From Pseudobutyrivibrio sp. (lineage in GTDB: Bacteria > Bacillota_A > Clostridia > Lachnospirales > Lachnospiraceae), in assembly GCA_024691465.1 (NCBI GenBank), contig JAILNO010000040.1, positions 1 through 16,398 of the forward strand: a stretch of DNA of 16,398 bases, read 5' to 3'. The notes under the pieces are model-generated. The model had not been told where the DNA came from, made no database searches, and saw only the letters and a program-made list of their open reading frames with translations. Each line of letters begins with the position of its first letter. Position 1 is the first letter of the stretch. Of this stretch, positions 1 to 8,527 are shown piece by piece. The position numbers were made by a program, and so were the translations under genes.

Positions 1-548
1 GAAGCCAAGCCATCCTGAAGTCCTTCCAGGAAGTTCTTATTATTGATGTTATCCATATGATAGATGGCTATTAATCTATGAGCTTCGTTCTCTTCAATAA
101 TAAGTCTAGCGTAATCCAATCCCATACGGTAATCATCCGCAAAAACGCCCTTGCTACTATCAGTCGCAGAACCACTTTTGATAAAAAATACTCTATCCTC
201 CAGCTTGTTATCATCTATAAAAGTAACTAAATCCTCATAGTATCCGCTATCCACGAATACATAATCAGCTCCATCGCTGAATTGCCTATTAATGAGATCT
301 ATCTCACCTTCAACTCCCATTGAGTATGGGCTATTGCTAAAATTAACTATGCAATTATTATCTAAGGCTGCATTATCAGCTCCCGACTTCATACTCTCGA
401 AATAATCGAGATTCTCACCAGATACCACAAAAGAGATATGGATATCCTTATTAGAGAGCTTGCTATAATTAATATAGATATAGAACTCAACCAGAATTAG
501 ACCAAGAATTGCGACAAATGAGCCAATAAAAATCTTATTTATCTTCAT
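1..548 (-). CDS. Membrane-anchored periplasmic-binding-protein-like sugar sensor (3' end cut by window edge)
   Basis: About 182 residues of the N-terminal part are visible; the C-terminus lies beyond position 1. The start ATG at 548-546 is supported by AGGAGG ending about 8 nt upstream. It lies inside the end of the kinase gene, overlapping it by 14 bp. Residues about 5-24 form one hydrophobic segment preceded by lysines and with no lipobox cysteine, so the protein is probably an N-terminally anchored extracytoplasmic domain rather than a lipoprotein. What follows reads like the first lobe of a type 1 sugar-binding fold: a beta strand DIHISFVVSG, a helix with NLDYFESMKSGAD, a second strand, then DGADYVFVDSG. 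Its place behind a YesM/YesN pair and next to a ChvE-type transporter suggests a co-sensor that presents sugar to the kinase, as XylFII does for LytS. The family assignment is by pattern only; the ligand is unknown. Confidence 0.72.
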   Translation of the reverse strand, partial: MKINKIFIGSFVAILGLILVEFYIYINYSKLSNKDIHISFVVSGENLDYFESMKSGADNAALDNNCIVNFSNSPYSMGVEGEIDLINRQFSDGADYVFVDSGYYEDLVTFIDDNKLEDRVFFIKSGSATDSSKGVFADDYRMGLDYARLIIEENEAHRLIAIYHMDNINNKNFLEGLQDGLA

Positions 549-2355
549 GGGCGCCACCTCCTATATATTCATCATAGGTAATCATAGGCAGGTGGATAAT
601 TGCGGTAGTTCCTTCGTCCAACTCACTTTCTATCCTAAGTCCATAATCCTCTTTGAAATACAGATTAATTCGCTGATTAATATTCCAGAGACCTATTCCA
701 GAACCCTTCTTGGTAGATTCAGTCTTGCTGGTAAGTAAGTTCTCAAGCTTCTCCGGTGGAATACCCATTCCATTGTCTCTGACCTCGATATAGATATCTC
801 CGTCTTTCTCGTAACCTTTTATCTCAATAAGTCCTTCATCATACAAGTCGCCCACAGCATGATATATGGCATTTTCAATTAGCGGCTGGATAATGAGCTT
901 GATTGTGATGCAATCCTCTATTGCAGGATCAATATCTATGGTGGCTTCGAACTTGTTCTTGTATCTTACCTTTTGAATATCCAGATAGTTCTTAGCGTGA
1001 AGCACCTCGTTCTTAATGGTGATTATATTATTACCCTTGCTAAGACTGATTCTAAAAAGAGACGCAAGGCTTGTAATCATGGAAATGGCCTCAGGATATT
1101 TCTCCGACTCAATCATCCACACAACAGAATCCAGGGTATTATATAAAAAGTGCGGGTTAATCTGAGATTGTAGCGCGTTTAATTCGGATTTACGTTTCTC
1201 CTTTTGCTCCGCCACCCTGTCATCCATAAGGGTCTTCATCTGGGAAACCATAGATCTAATGGTTCGTCCCAAGTGCCTAATCTCATGGGAGCCACCCACA
1301 AATATGGCATCAGCATTGAGCTCGCCTGCATCGATACTTGTAATGGAATCCTCTAGCTTCTTAATAGGCTCTGTAACTATACGAGCTATGAAAATATTGC
1401 CGAATAGAATCAGGAAGATAGTTACAGTAATGATAATCAGCATAAAGACTCTCAACTGATTGAACTCATCTACCAGTTGTATCACAGGAACAACTGATAC
1501 AATCTTCCACCCTGTATAACCTACAGTCTTGACAATAACAGCTCTCTCATTACCCTCAAATGTCTCGAGATGATTGCCATCATCATAAGTGGCAGCCATC
1601 AGATTGTTCTCCTTGGTTAATCCAGAATATATAGCCTTCTGGGCAGGGTGATATATAATCTCCCCCTCGGAATCTATGAGATATACATAACCCGTACCAT
1701 TCTCATTGGCGGTAGATAACATCTGCTCAATAGCAGAATAGTTCATATCTACTAACAGAATTCCTCTTCTGGTGTATCCCATGTAATTAAGGTCCACACT
1801 TCTGCTTAGGGAGACCACCCAATAGTATCTATAATTGCTACTCTCAAACATATTCTGTACGTGAGGCTTGGAGAAATGGAAGTTCTCAATCTTCTCTCCA
1901 CTGGTCTTGAACCATTCCTGATCGGTAAAATCTACGCCTACCTTTCTGGTTGCAATAGGGGCAGCAGAAATAAGCGCACCATCCTCAGATATGCACGCTA
2001 TACTGATTAGATCATCCTTATTAGCCTCGTATAATATGTCCATCTCTTTGGTCATATTGTCACTGGTGAGATCCATATTCTTAATTACACTGTAGTACAT
2101 ACTATTGGATATCCCCATCATATTACGTAAATACGAATTGAGATTCCAGCTCATCTGAGCCACCACCTGCTGATTATTATCAATAGCCATCTGTCTGGCT
2201 GTATTAATATAGTTAGTGTAAAAAGAAAATGCCATAAATGACATACTGGCAATAGCAACCACCGTAAAAGAAAGGGAAATAATAAGTTGGATACTACGTC
2301 TCTTGGAGGCCTTTCTAAATCTGTTTAACTGATTCTCTATAGTGTCTAGATTCAT
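535..2355 (-). CDS. YesM-like sensor histidine kinase with extracytoplasmic Cache-type domain
   Basis: A 606-residue membrane sensor kinase. It has a first membrane segment at about 23-45, an extracytoplasmic region at about 50-300 that resembles a double Cache sensor (strands such as GYVYLIDSEGEIIYHP and a final GWKIVSVVP), a second membrane segment at about 303-324, and a HAMP-like linker (ARIVTEPIKKLEDSI). The phosphoacceptor box QINPHFLYNTLDS carries His402, typical of the His_kinase (PF06580) family. The ATPase part shows the N box QPLIENAIYHA (Asn495), DNGMGIP (Asp527) and GSGIGLWNINQRI. The start ATG overlaps the regulator's stop codon (TAATG), with GGGAG upstream, so the two genes are translationally coupled. 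The kinase presumably autophosphorylates in response to an external sugar, possibly through the anchored binding protein encoded next, and passes phosphate to the adjacent regulator. The stimulus is inferred from context only. Confidence 0.93.
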   Translation of the reverse strand: MNLDTIENQLNRFRKASKRRSIQLIISLSFTVVAIASMSFMAFSFYTNYINTARQMAIDNNQQVVAQMSWNLNSYLRNMMGISNSMYYSVIKNMDLTSDNMTKEMDILYEANKDDLISIACISEDGALISAAPIATRKVGVDFTDQEWFKTSGEKIENFHFSKPHVQNMFESSNYRYYWVVSLSRSVDLNYMGYTRRGILLVDMNYSAIEQMLSTANENGTGYVYLIDSEGEIIYHPAQKAIYSGLTKENNLMAATYDDGNHLETFEGNERAVIVKTVGYTGWKIVSVVPVIQLVDEFNQLRVFMLIIITVTIFLILFGNIFIARIVTEPIKKLEDSITSIDAGELNADAIFVGGSHEIRHLGRTIRSMVSQMKTLMDDRVAEQKEKRKSELNALQSQINPHFLYNTLDSVVWMIESEKYPEAISMITSLASLFRISLSKGNNIITIKNEVLHAKNYLDIQKVRYKNKFEATIDIDPAIEDCITIKLIIQPLIENAIYHAVGDLYDEGLIEIKGYEKDGDIYIEVRDNGMGIPPEKLENLLTSKTESTKKGSGIGLWNINQRINLYFKEDYGLRIESELDEGTTAIIHLPMITYDEYIGGGAHEDK

Positions 2356-3950
2356 TAATGCTCCCTTTTCTGACGGTATTTAGAAGGTGATATACCGTAA
2401 GCCTTCTTAAATACATAGCTAAAATAATTAGGCTCGTCATATCCCACCATGCCAGCTATTATATAAGCTTTCTCATCAGTGGTATCAAGCAGTTCCACAG
2501 CCTTCTGTAGCCTCGTGTTAGTAAGGTATGTAACAAAACTATCTCCAGTATTCTTCTTGAATATAGCTGAGAAATAATTAGGGCTTACATTAAGATATGA
2601 GCATACTCTATCAACAGACAGATCAGAGTCACTATAGTGCTCTAGTATATATTCCTTAGCCTTCTCAATTAAGATGCTGGTATTATCATTCCTGGTCTGT
2701 TTAACCTCGTCTCGAATTGTAAAGCATTTGTTAGAAAACCAATCCTCTAATTCAGAGATTGACTCAACATTATCGATGAAATCAAATATATCTCCCTTGC
2801 CAAGTAACTCTGACTCCTTGATATTGTAGGACTTAGCAAGCTTGACCACCTCAAAATAAGCCTCAAGCACAGATAGCTTAAGCTGATATAAAAGTATGCC
2901 ATTACTTGAAATACTCTCAAAGAATTGATGGATAGCGGTTGTAAGCTCCTCCTTAGACCCTATCTTAATCTGCTTAAGAACAAAGTTCACATTATCTGTC
3001 TCAAATAGATTGGCAGAATTATCCTTAGGCTCCACATCGTTAATGGAAATAGCCTGATTACTGTCAAAGAGGATTCTGTAAGAAACAGCTTCTCTGGCAG
3101 ACTTGAAGGAACTGAATAAATCAGTAAGTTCAGTGACAACCTGACCCACTCCTGCAGTGGTAGGGATATCTAAGATACGAGCTGATAGTTTACATATCTT
3201 ATCTAATTCCGCCACGAAGTCACTATACTCGTCACTTTCTTCAAAGCAGCCCAGTACTATGACAGAACCTAAATAGTTGATACAATAAAAGTTACTATGG
3301 GCCTGCAGGCTCTCTTTAGTAAGCTTATTCAACGATAAGGACAGCAACTTTCTATCGATATTATTAACTTTTTTATTATCAAAGGATAGCTTGATTATGC
3401 CGACAGCATAGAAATTACCTTCAATACCCTCTCCATAGTCCGATACAATATCATCTATTCTATCTGACTCTATATGCCCCTCAATTAAGCCAATCAAGAA
3501 TTGCTCTCTAAAAAAAGGGAAGCTCTCCTGATAGTACTTCTCAAGAGTCTGGACATTGCGCATCTGATCGAATTCATCATCCAGACTATTCTTAATCCTG
3601 TTAAAAACCTTATATAGCTCATCAGCATCAATAGGCTTAAGAATATACTCCTCGGCCGAAAGTTCAATAGCCTCCTTCGCATATTCGAACTCATCATATC
3701 CGGAAAAGAATACGATCTTAGTAGCTGGAAGCTCAACCTTGAGCTGCTTAGAGAACTCTAGTCCATTAACAAAAGGCATGTTAATATCCGTAAGTACCAC
3801 ATCTGGTTGCGTCTCAATAGCCCTTTCCAAGGCATCTTGACCATTCTCAGCAGTGGCTACTACCTTAAAGCCAATTTCCTCCCAATTAATCTTCTTCTCA
3901 ATAGCAACGCGGACTTCTTCCTCATCATCCACTAACATAACATTGTACAT
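2355..3950 (-). CDS. YesN-like response regulator with AraC-family DNA-binding domain
   Basis: A 531-residue cytoplasmic regulator. The receiver domain (about 1-125) has the acidic pair Asp8-Asp9, phosphoacceptor Asp55 in LTDINMP, Ser83 in FFSGYDEFEYA and Lys105 in YILKP. A long middle region (about 130-425) of the kind found in YesN-type regulators shows no recognised motif. The C-terminal 100 residues are a double helix-turn-helix AraC domain (SVDRVCSYLNVSPNYFSAIF, then GYDEPNYFSYVFKKAYGISP). I place the start at 3950, not at an in-frame ATG at 3968: GGGAG lies 6 nt before the 3950 ATG, and the receiver fold begins at MYNVMLVDDE. It is first in an operon with the kinase (1-nt TAATG overlap) and the anchored binding protein, and sits just after the terminator of the sugar transporter operon. 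The likely target is the chvE-mmsA-mmsB promoter; this is inferred from proximity. Confidence 0.92.
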   Translation of the reverse strand: MYNVMLVDDEEEVRVAIEKKINWEEIGFKVVATAENGQDALERAIETQPDVVLTDINMPFVNGLEFSKQLKVELPATKIVFFSGYDEFEYAKEAIELSAEEYILKPIDADELYKVFNRIKNSLDDEFDQMRNVQTLEKYYQESFPFFREQFLIGLIEGHIESDRIDDIVSDYGEGIEGNFYAVGIIKLSFDNKKVNNIDRKLLSLSLNKLTKESLQAHSNFYCINYLGSVIVLGCFEESDEYSDFVAELDKICKLSARILDIPTTAGVGQVVTELTDLFSSFKSAREAVSYRILFDSNQAISINDVEPKDNSANLFETDNVNFVLKQIKIGSKEELTTAIHQFFESISSNGILLYQLKLSVLEAYFEVVKLAKSYNIKESELLGKGDIFDFIDNVESISELEDWFSNKCFTIRDEVKQTRNDNTSILIEKAKEYILEHYSDSDLSVDRVCSYLNVSPNYFSAIFKKNTGDSFVTYLTNTRLQKAVELLDTTDEKAYIIAGMVGYDEPNYFSYVFKKAYGISPSKYRQKREH

Positions 3951-4020
3951 ATAAATCTCCCAATACATTAATACTAAAATATTTAATCTACCCCTAAATT
4001 AAACGTATTGATATTATAAC

Positions 4021-4050
4021 AAAAAACCAAGCCCTTAGGCTTGGTTTTTT
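4021..4050 (-). terminator. Intrinsic terminator of the chvE-mmsA-mmsB operon
   Basis: A perfect 13-bp inverted repeat, AAAAAACCAAGCC and its complement, closes on a 4-nt loop (positions 4034-4037). On the minus strand it ends in a run of six T, 20 nt after the permease stop codon. The A/T arms also make it a credible terminator on the plus strand, but no plus-strand gene ends here. It separates the transporter operon from the regulator operon. Confidence 0.88.
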
Positions 4051-4069
4051 ATAAAATGAATGAAGAAAA

Positions 4070-5236
4070 TTAGTTCTTTTTTCTCTTAGAAAGTACATCA
4101 ACTGTAACAGCGCCAAGTAATACTGCACCTTTTACAATCTTCTGGATATCTGTAGACCATCCAAATAATGACATACCGTTGTTAAGAATACCCATAACGA
4201 AGGCACCAACAACCGCTCCTAAGATAGTACCAGAACCACCGGCTACTGCAGCGCCACCAATGTAGCATGATGCAATAGCATCCATCTCGAATCCGTCACC
4301 AGCCTTAGGTGTAGAAGAACCATTTCTAGCTGAAAGTACGATACCTGCTACTGCAGCAAGTACACCCATATTTGTGTATACCCAGAAGAATACCTTATTA
4401 GTATCGATACCTGAGAGGTTGGCAGCCTTTCTGTTACCACCTAATGCATATATCTGTCTACCTGCAACTGTCTTAGTTGTAATGAATCCATAAATAGCAA
4501 TCAGAATAACCATGATTAAAAGTACGAATGGTAATCCATTGTAACGTGCTAATTTATAGAAGAAGAACCAGATAATAAATAACATAATGCCAAGCTTAAG
4601 AACTGTCTGCCATGTAGGAGCCAGTGCAAAGTTATACTTCTTCTTGATTCTGATATTTCTAAGTTCAGACCAGATCAAAAGTGCTGATGCAATAATTGCT
4701 ACGGCAATAGATACTAAATCAAGTATTCCATCACCGAAGAAAATCTTGTATGTAGGAAGGAATCCTGCACCGATAAAGTTGTAATTAGTAGGAAGTGGTC
4801 CCTTTGTCTGTGCCTGTAATAGAGTATATGTAAGACCTCTACCCATGAGCATAGTAGCAAGTGTAACTACGAATGGTGGAATACTGAGATATGCTATGAA
4901 CACACCAGCAAACATACCAACTAGTAAACCAATTACAAGAGCCGCTATAATAGCTACCCACATATTCATCTTGTAATCCATCATCATGATACCTGCGGTG
5001 GCACCACACAATGCAACTACAGAACCAACACCTAAGTCGACATTACCTGTCAATACACAAAGCAACATACCAATTGCAAGAATTACAACGTAACCATTTT
5101 GCATTACCAGGTTGTTGATATTCATAGGAGTAAGATTCTTGCCTCCTGTTAGTAATGCGAATATTAAATAAATAACAATAAGGGCAATGAACATGCCGTA
5201 TTGTTTCATATCAAGATTAACTCTTTTATTCTTCAT
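4070..5236 (-). CDS. mmsB: Multiple-monosaccharide ABC transporter permease (MmsB/GguB, XylH-like)
   Basis: An integral membrane permease of about 388 residues, rich in hydrophobic segments (roughly ten), matching the length of XylH/GguB-type permeases, which are longer than RbsC. Family landmarks are an early block with [18 protein letters not shown], a cytoplasmic loop [14 protein letters not shown] that contacts the ATPase, and a C-terminal [20 protein letters not shown]. Three in-frame ATGs lie at 5245, 5242 and 5236. I prefer 5236 because AAAGG sits about 9 nt before it, while it directly abuts the first ATG. The gene overlaps the 3' end of mmsA, so translation is coupled. It should form the membrane channel through which sugar delivered by the ChvE-like protein is imported. 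The sugar cannot be read from the sequence; related systems take galactose, glucose, arabinose or xylose. Confidence 0.93.
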   Translation of the reverse strand: MKNKRVNLDMKQYGMFIALIVIYLIFALLTGGKNLTPMNINNLVMQNGYVVILAIGMLLCVLTGNVDLGVGSVVALCGATAGIMMMDYKMNMWVAIIAALVIGLLVGMFAGVFIAYLSIPPFVVTLATMLMGRGLTYTLLQAQTKGPLPTNYNFIGAGFLPTYKIFFGDGILDLVSIAVAIIASALLIWSELRNIRIKKKYNFALAPTWQTVLKLGIMLFIIWFFFYKLARYNGLPFVLLIMVILIAIYGFITTKTVAGRQIYALGGNRKAANLSGIDTNKVFFWVYTNMGVLAAVAGIVLSARNGSSTPKAGDGFEMDAIASCYIGGAAVAGGSGTILGAVVGAFVMGILNNGMSLFGWSTDIQKIVKGAVLLGAVTVDVLSKRKKN

Positions 5237-6788
5237 TTCCATCATCCTTTCTGTTGTGCGCCATTACGCATTGCATAATTTTCTCCTGAGAAACTTCTTC
5301 ACTTGAAAGCTCTCCCGCAATTTCACCTTCATTGATTACGTATATACGATCACATGTACCAATGATTTCTGGCATCTCAGATGAAATAACAATTACCGCT
5401 TTACCTGCCTTAGCAAGATCATTTATGACACAATATATTTCGTACTTAGCGCCAACATCTATACCTCTGGTTGGTTCATCAAGAATCAATACATCTGGCT
5501 GAGTAAGCATCCATTTAGCAAGCACAACCTTCTGCTGATTTCCACCTGATAGCGAACCTACCACCTGGTTAATGGAATTCGCTTTTACGTTAATTTTGTC
5601 CTTATACTCTTCTGCTGCTAATATCTCCTCATTGCCATTGATAACGCCATGCTTAGAGAAGTAATTAGGACGAGCTGCCAATGTCATATTCTCCTTAATA
5701 TCGCCTATAAGAATAAGTCCATTAGTCTTTCTATCCTCAGTTACATAAGCAAGCTTGTTGTTAATGGCGTCCTTAACAGTATTTAACTTCACTTCCTTGC
5801 CATTAATCATGACTGTACCTGATATCTTCTGACCATAACTATGGCCGAACACACTCATGGCGAACTCAGTTCTACCAGCGCCCATAAGGCCAGCCAGTCC
5901 AACTACCTCACCTGCTTTTACTTTGATATTAATATTCTTTAATACCTGTCTATCGGGATCGTCTGGATGATATACATTCCAGTCCTTGACCTCGAAAATT
6001 GTATCTCCGATTGTAACCCCTTCACGGATTGGATAACGATTGGTAAGCTCTCGACCAACCATCGCCTTAATAACTCTGTCCTCAGAGAAATCATCCACAC
6101 CCTTTACCAGAGTTTCAATAGTTTTTCCATCTCTAATAACAGTTACTGCATCTGCAACATAACTGATTTCATTCAATTTATGAGAAATAATAATACATGT
6201 GATACCCTGCTTCTTAAGCTCAAGCATGATATCAAGTAGTTTCTTAGATTCCTCATCATTTAAAGCCGCCGTAGGCTCATCTAGAATTAACAATTCGACC
6301 TTTTTAGCCATAGCCTTAGCTATTTCAATAAGCTGCTGCTTACCAACACCTAATGAATTAACTGGGGCGTTTACATTTTCGTGTTCTAGTCCAACTTTAG
6401 CAAGCACTTCCTGTGCTTTCTGTCTTGTCTTAGTCCAATCAATAACACCTTTCATGGAAAGTTGTTCATTACCTAAAAATACATTTTCTGCAACTGAAAG
6501 AAGCGGACTAAGCGCCAACTCCTGATGAATAATAACAATGCCCTTAGCCTCAGAATCTCTTAGGTTATGGAATTTACAAAGCTCGCCTTTATACTCAACC
6601 TCACCCTCATAAGATCCAAAAGGATATACACCAGAAAGGACATTCATAAGTGTAGATTTACCAGCACCATTCTCACCGCAAAGAGCATGGATTTCACCTT
6701 TTTTCACCTGCAGATTAACATCATCAAGAGCTCTTACTCCAGAGAACTCTTTAATAATGTGCTTCATTTCCAAGATGTAATCTGACAT
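5226..6788 (-). CDS. mmsA: Sugar ABC transporter ATP-binding protein with two nucleotide-binding domains (MmsA/GguA)
   Basis: A 520-residue fused double ATPase of the carbohydrate-uptake (CUT2) type. The first domain has Walker [10 protein letters not shown] (38-46), a diverged signature LGVGKQQ (146-152) and Walker B LLILDEP (166-172), with a switch His in IIISHKLNE. The second has a degenerate Walker A in [11 protein letters not shown] (about 298-308, no GKT/GKS), a canonical signature LSGGNQQK (413-420) and Walker [15 protein letters not shown]. This asymmetry is normal for the family (RbsA, XylG, MglA) and means only one composite site is likely to hydrolyse ATP efficiently. AGGAG lies 6 nt before the start. 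The gene follows chvE across a 125-bp spacer with strong inverted repeats and overlaps mmsB. The product should act on the inner face of the membrane to power sugar import. Confidence 0.95.
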   Translation of the reverse strand: MSDYILEMKHIIKEFSGVRALDDVNLQVKKGEIHALCGENGAGKSTLMNVLSGVYPFGSYEGEVEYKGELCKFHNLRDSEAKGIVIIHQELALSPLLSVAENVFLGNEQLSMKGVIDWTKTRQKAQEVLAKVGLEHENVNAPVNSLGVGKQQLIEIAKAMAKKVELLILDEPTAALNDEESKKLLDIMLELKKQGITCIIISHKLNEISYVADAVTVIRDGKTIETLVKGVDDFSEDRVIKAMVGRELTNRYPIREGVTIGDTIFEVKDWNVYHPDDPDRQVLKNINIKVKAGEVVGLAGLMGAGRTEFAMSVFGHSYGQKISGTVMINGKEVKLNTVKDAINNKLAYVTEDRKTNGLILIGDIKENMTLAARPNYFSKHGVINGNEEILAAEEYKDKINVKANSINQVVGSLSGGNQQKVVLAKWMLTQPDVLILDEPTRGIDVGAKYEIYCVINDLAKAGKAVIVISSEMPEIIGTCDRIYVINEGEIAGELSSEEVSQEKIMQCVMAHNRKDDGNEE

Positions 6789-6811
6789 ATTCTTCTCCTA
6801 TCTTAAAAAAA

Positions 6812-6909
6812 TAACTATTCAGTACACACATCCACAAACCAAGTAGTTACCCATGTCTGTGGATGTGATATGTATGTAGAAGTATTAAACTCCTATCTCT
6901 GAATAGTTA
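6812..6909 (-). repeat. Nested inverted repeats between chvE and mmsA
   Basis: The outer arms are an 11-bp perfect repeat: TAACTATTCAG at 6812-6822 and its complement at 6899-6909. The inner arms are a 10-bp perfect repeat: CACATCCACA at 6827-6836 and its complement at 6858-6867. In the transcript this gives a stem-loop between the chvE stop (6914) and the mmsA ribosome binding site (6795-6799). There is no T-run after it, so it is not a simple terminator. It probably protects the chvE message from 3' decay or limits read-through, keeping binding protein in excess over ATPase and permease. The repeats are seen; the role is inferred. Confidence 0.75.
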
Positions 6910-6913
6910 AATA

Positions 6914-8053
6914 TTATTCAGCAAGCTCAGCTTCTGTATAATAACCGCCATCAACAATGATTTCCTTGTAGTTGTCTTTATCAACTGCTACAGGAGTGCA
7001 AAGGTATGAAGGAACTACAAGCTTTCCATTGTCATACTGCTCTGTATCATTGATCTCTGGCTCTGCTCCCTCAAGAACTGCCTGAACCATTGTTACGCAC
7101 TTGTCTGCAAGGAGACGAGTATCCTTGTAGATTGACATAGTCTGTGATCCAGCAATGATGTTCTTAGTAGCCATAAGCTCTGCATCCTGACCAGTAATAA
7201 GTGGCCAATCCTCACCTACTGTGTAACCAGCACCCTCAAGGGCAGCCTTACAACCATAAGCGAATCCATCAAATGCAGTTGCGCAGATATCAAGCTTCTC
7301 ATCTGCATAGAAACCTGTTAAGTAGTTCTCACAGTTCTGCTGTGCTGTCTCCTGAGACCATCTAAGAATACATGTATCCTCGAAAGATGTTCTACCTGAC
7401 TTACATACTAATGTACCATCATCAAGATATGGCTGAAGTACTTCCATAAGTCCGTTGTAAAGCATTACAGCATTGTTATCATCTGGTGAGCCCATGAAGA
7501 ACTCAATTGTGTAAGTCTCATCTGTATTAGCTAAATCCTTAGACTCTTCGATGTACTTACCGATTGCTGTACCAACACCCTTATTATCGAATGTTGCATA
7601 ATATGAAACAGCATCTGTGTCCATAAGAAGACGATCATAAGCGATGATAGGAATACCAGCTTCCTTAGCCTGTGCCTCAACATTAACAAGAGCTGATGAA
7701 TCAACAGCTGCTATAACTAAGCAATCAGCGCCAGCTGCGATCATGTTCTCAATCTGAGAAACCTGAGCCTGTACATCATCCTCTGCGTACTGTAGATCAA
7801 CCTCATAACCTAAAGCTTCAAGCTTCTCTTTCATGTTATTACCGTCATTGATCCATCTCTCAGAAGACTGAGTAGGCATTGCAACAGCAACTCTCTTTCC
7901 TGTTGACTCTGTTGTTGATGCAGAATCTGTAGACTCTGTAGCTGCAGCATCTCCTGCCTGCTCTGGATTGCCTGTGTCAGCAGGACCACATCCAGCGAAT
8001 AACCCCATTGCAAGAGCAGCAGTCATCAAAAACCCTAGAACTCTTTTTTTCAT
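6914..8053 (-). CDS. chvE: ChvE-like multiple-monosaccharide-binding lipoprotein
   Basis: A 379-residue substrate-binding protein. It starts at the ATG at 8053, with GGAGGAG about 6 nt upstream; a TTG start at 8080 lacks this support. Residues 1-22 are a lipoprotein signal (MKKR, hydrophobic stretch, lipobox LFAGC with Cys22), followed by a Ser/Thr/Glu/Ala-rich linker to about residue 50. The mature domain has ChvE hallmarks: VAVAMPTQSSERWINDGNNM, LQYAEDDVQAQVSQIENMI, GADCLVIAAVDSSAL, IPIIAYDRLL and YYATFDN, then TGQDAELMATKNIIAGSQ in the second lobe. The His/Arg/Asp/Asn positions of these blocks are those that bind pyranoses in this family. It delivers sugar to MmsA/MmsB encoded downstream and is the promoter-proximal, probably most abundant, product. 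Agrobacterium ChvE also talks to a sensor kinase, which fits the two-component genes nearby. The exact sugar is unknown. Confidence 0.94.
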   Translation of the reverse strand: MKKRVLGFLMTAALAMGLFAGCGPADTGNPEQAGDAAATESTDSASTTESTGKRVAVAMPTQSSERWINDGNNMKEKLEALGYEVDLQYAEDDVQAQVSQIENMIAAGADCLVIAAVDSSALVNVEAQAKEAGIPIIAYDRLLMDTDAVSYYATFDNKGVGTAIGKYIEESKDLANTDETYTIEFFMGSPDDNNAVMLYNGLMEVLQPYLDDGTLVCKSGRTSFEDTCILRWSQETAQQNCENYLTGFYADEKLDICATAFDGFAYGCKAALEGAGYTVGEDWPLITGQDAELMATKNIIAGSQTMSIYKDTRLLADKCVTMVQAVLEGAEPEINDTEQYDNGKLVVPSYLCTPVAVDKDNYKEIIVDGGYYTEAELAE

Positions 8054-8075
8054 TTCTTCTCCTCCATTTCTACTG

Positions 8076-8091
8076 GGCAATTTGTATTGCC
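8076..8091 (-). promoter_or_regulatory. Hairpin in the chvE leader
   Basis: The perfect 6-bp arms GGCAAT and ATTGCC close on a 4-nt loop, ending about 22 nt before the chvE start and just before its ribosome binding site. It could be an RNA hairpin in the leader or a protein-binding palindrome. A weak -10-like TAGAAT on the minus strand at 8109-8114 would put this element inside the transcript, but the matching -35 is poor, as is common for activator-dependent promoters. Confidence 0.45.
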
Positions 8092-8176
8092 GTTTTTACT
8101 ATGCTTCGATTCTAACAGTTCACTTTTTTGTTTAAAATATAAAATTCTATTTACAACCATGGAAATTCTACACAAT

Positions 8177-8203
8177 TAAAAAAGTCCCATTCGGGACTCT
8201 TTT
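8177..8203 (-). terminator. Intrinsic terminator after azlD
   Basis: On the minus strand a 6-bp stem AGTCCC/GGGACT (8183-8188 with 8193-8198) encloses a 4-nt loop and is followed by a run of T. Flanking A/T pairs extend the stem. It lies about 20 nt after the azlD stop codon and upstream of the chvE promoter region, separating the two units. Confidence 0.8.
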
Positions 8204-8218
8204 AAGCACATTGCACAA

Positions 8219-8527
8219 TTATATAATTATTAATTCAGCAATAAATACAACTATGCAGCATATACTAGCCACCTTTAATAAGCTGAGATTAAACCAGGCC
8301 GCCACTGTTCCGCATATAAGTGCCAGTGCTCCTGATATATAGTTTTGGGTAGCTTCTATAATTGCTGGGAATGTCATGACAGCTAAGGTTACATAAGGCA
8401 CATAATATAAAAATGATCTAATAAACTTACTTCTAATGGGCTTCCTTATGAGAGTCATAGGTAAAGCCCTTATAGCAAGGGATACTAGTGATGCCACCAA
8501 AATATAGATATAAATATTATGACTCAT
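8219..8527 (-). CDS. azlD: AzlD-family branched-chain amino acid export subunit
   Basis: A 102-residue membrane protein with about four hydrophobic segments and the AzlD pattern: an early ALPMTLIRKPIRSKFIRSFLYYVPYVTLAVMTFPA block, then a run containing GALALICGTVAAWFNLSLLKVA. The start at 8527 is preceded by GGAGG about 9 nt upstream; a TTG 6 nt further upstream is the alternative. It overlaps the 3' end of azlC by 11 bp, a typical coupled pair. Together AzlC and AzlD form an exporter of branched-chain amino acids (the BrnFE type), which fits the ilv genes a few kilobases away. Substrate range cannot be judged from sequence. Confidence 0.88.
   Translation of the reverse strand: MSHNIYIYILVASLVSLAIRALPMTLIRKPIRSKFIRSFLYYVPYVTLAVMTFPAIIEATQNYISGALALICGTVAAWFNLSLLKVASICCIVVFIAELIII

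Noticed and set aside
3951..4020. Promoter for the regulator operon (TATAAT at 4013-4018 on the minus strand)
   Set aside because: The -10 match is perfect, but the -35 would fall inside the terminator stem as AGCCTA, a poor match, so the site is not listed as a feature.
8054..8080. Longer ChvE start at a TTG giving nine extra residues
   Set aside because: The ribosome binding site and lipoprotein signal both point to the ATG at 8053; the extra residues would spoil the signal peptide.
8054..8176. CcpA-type cre site before chvE
   Set aside because: No match to the WTGNAANCGNWNNCW pattern was found by eye in this stretch, so catabolite control is not claimed.
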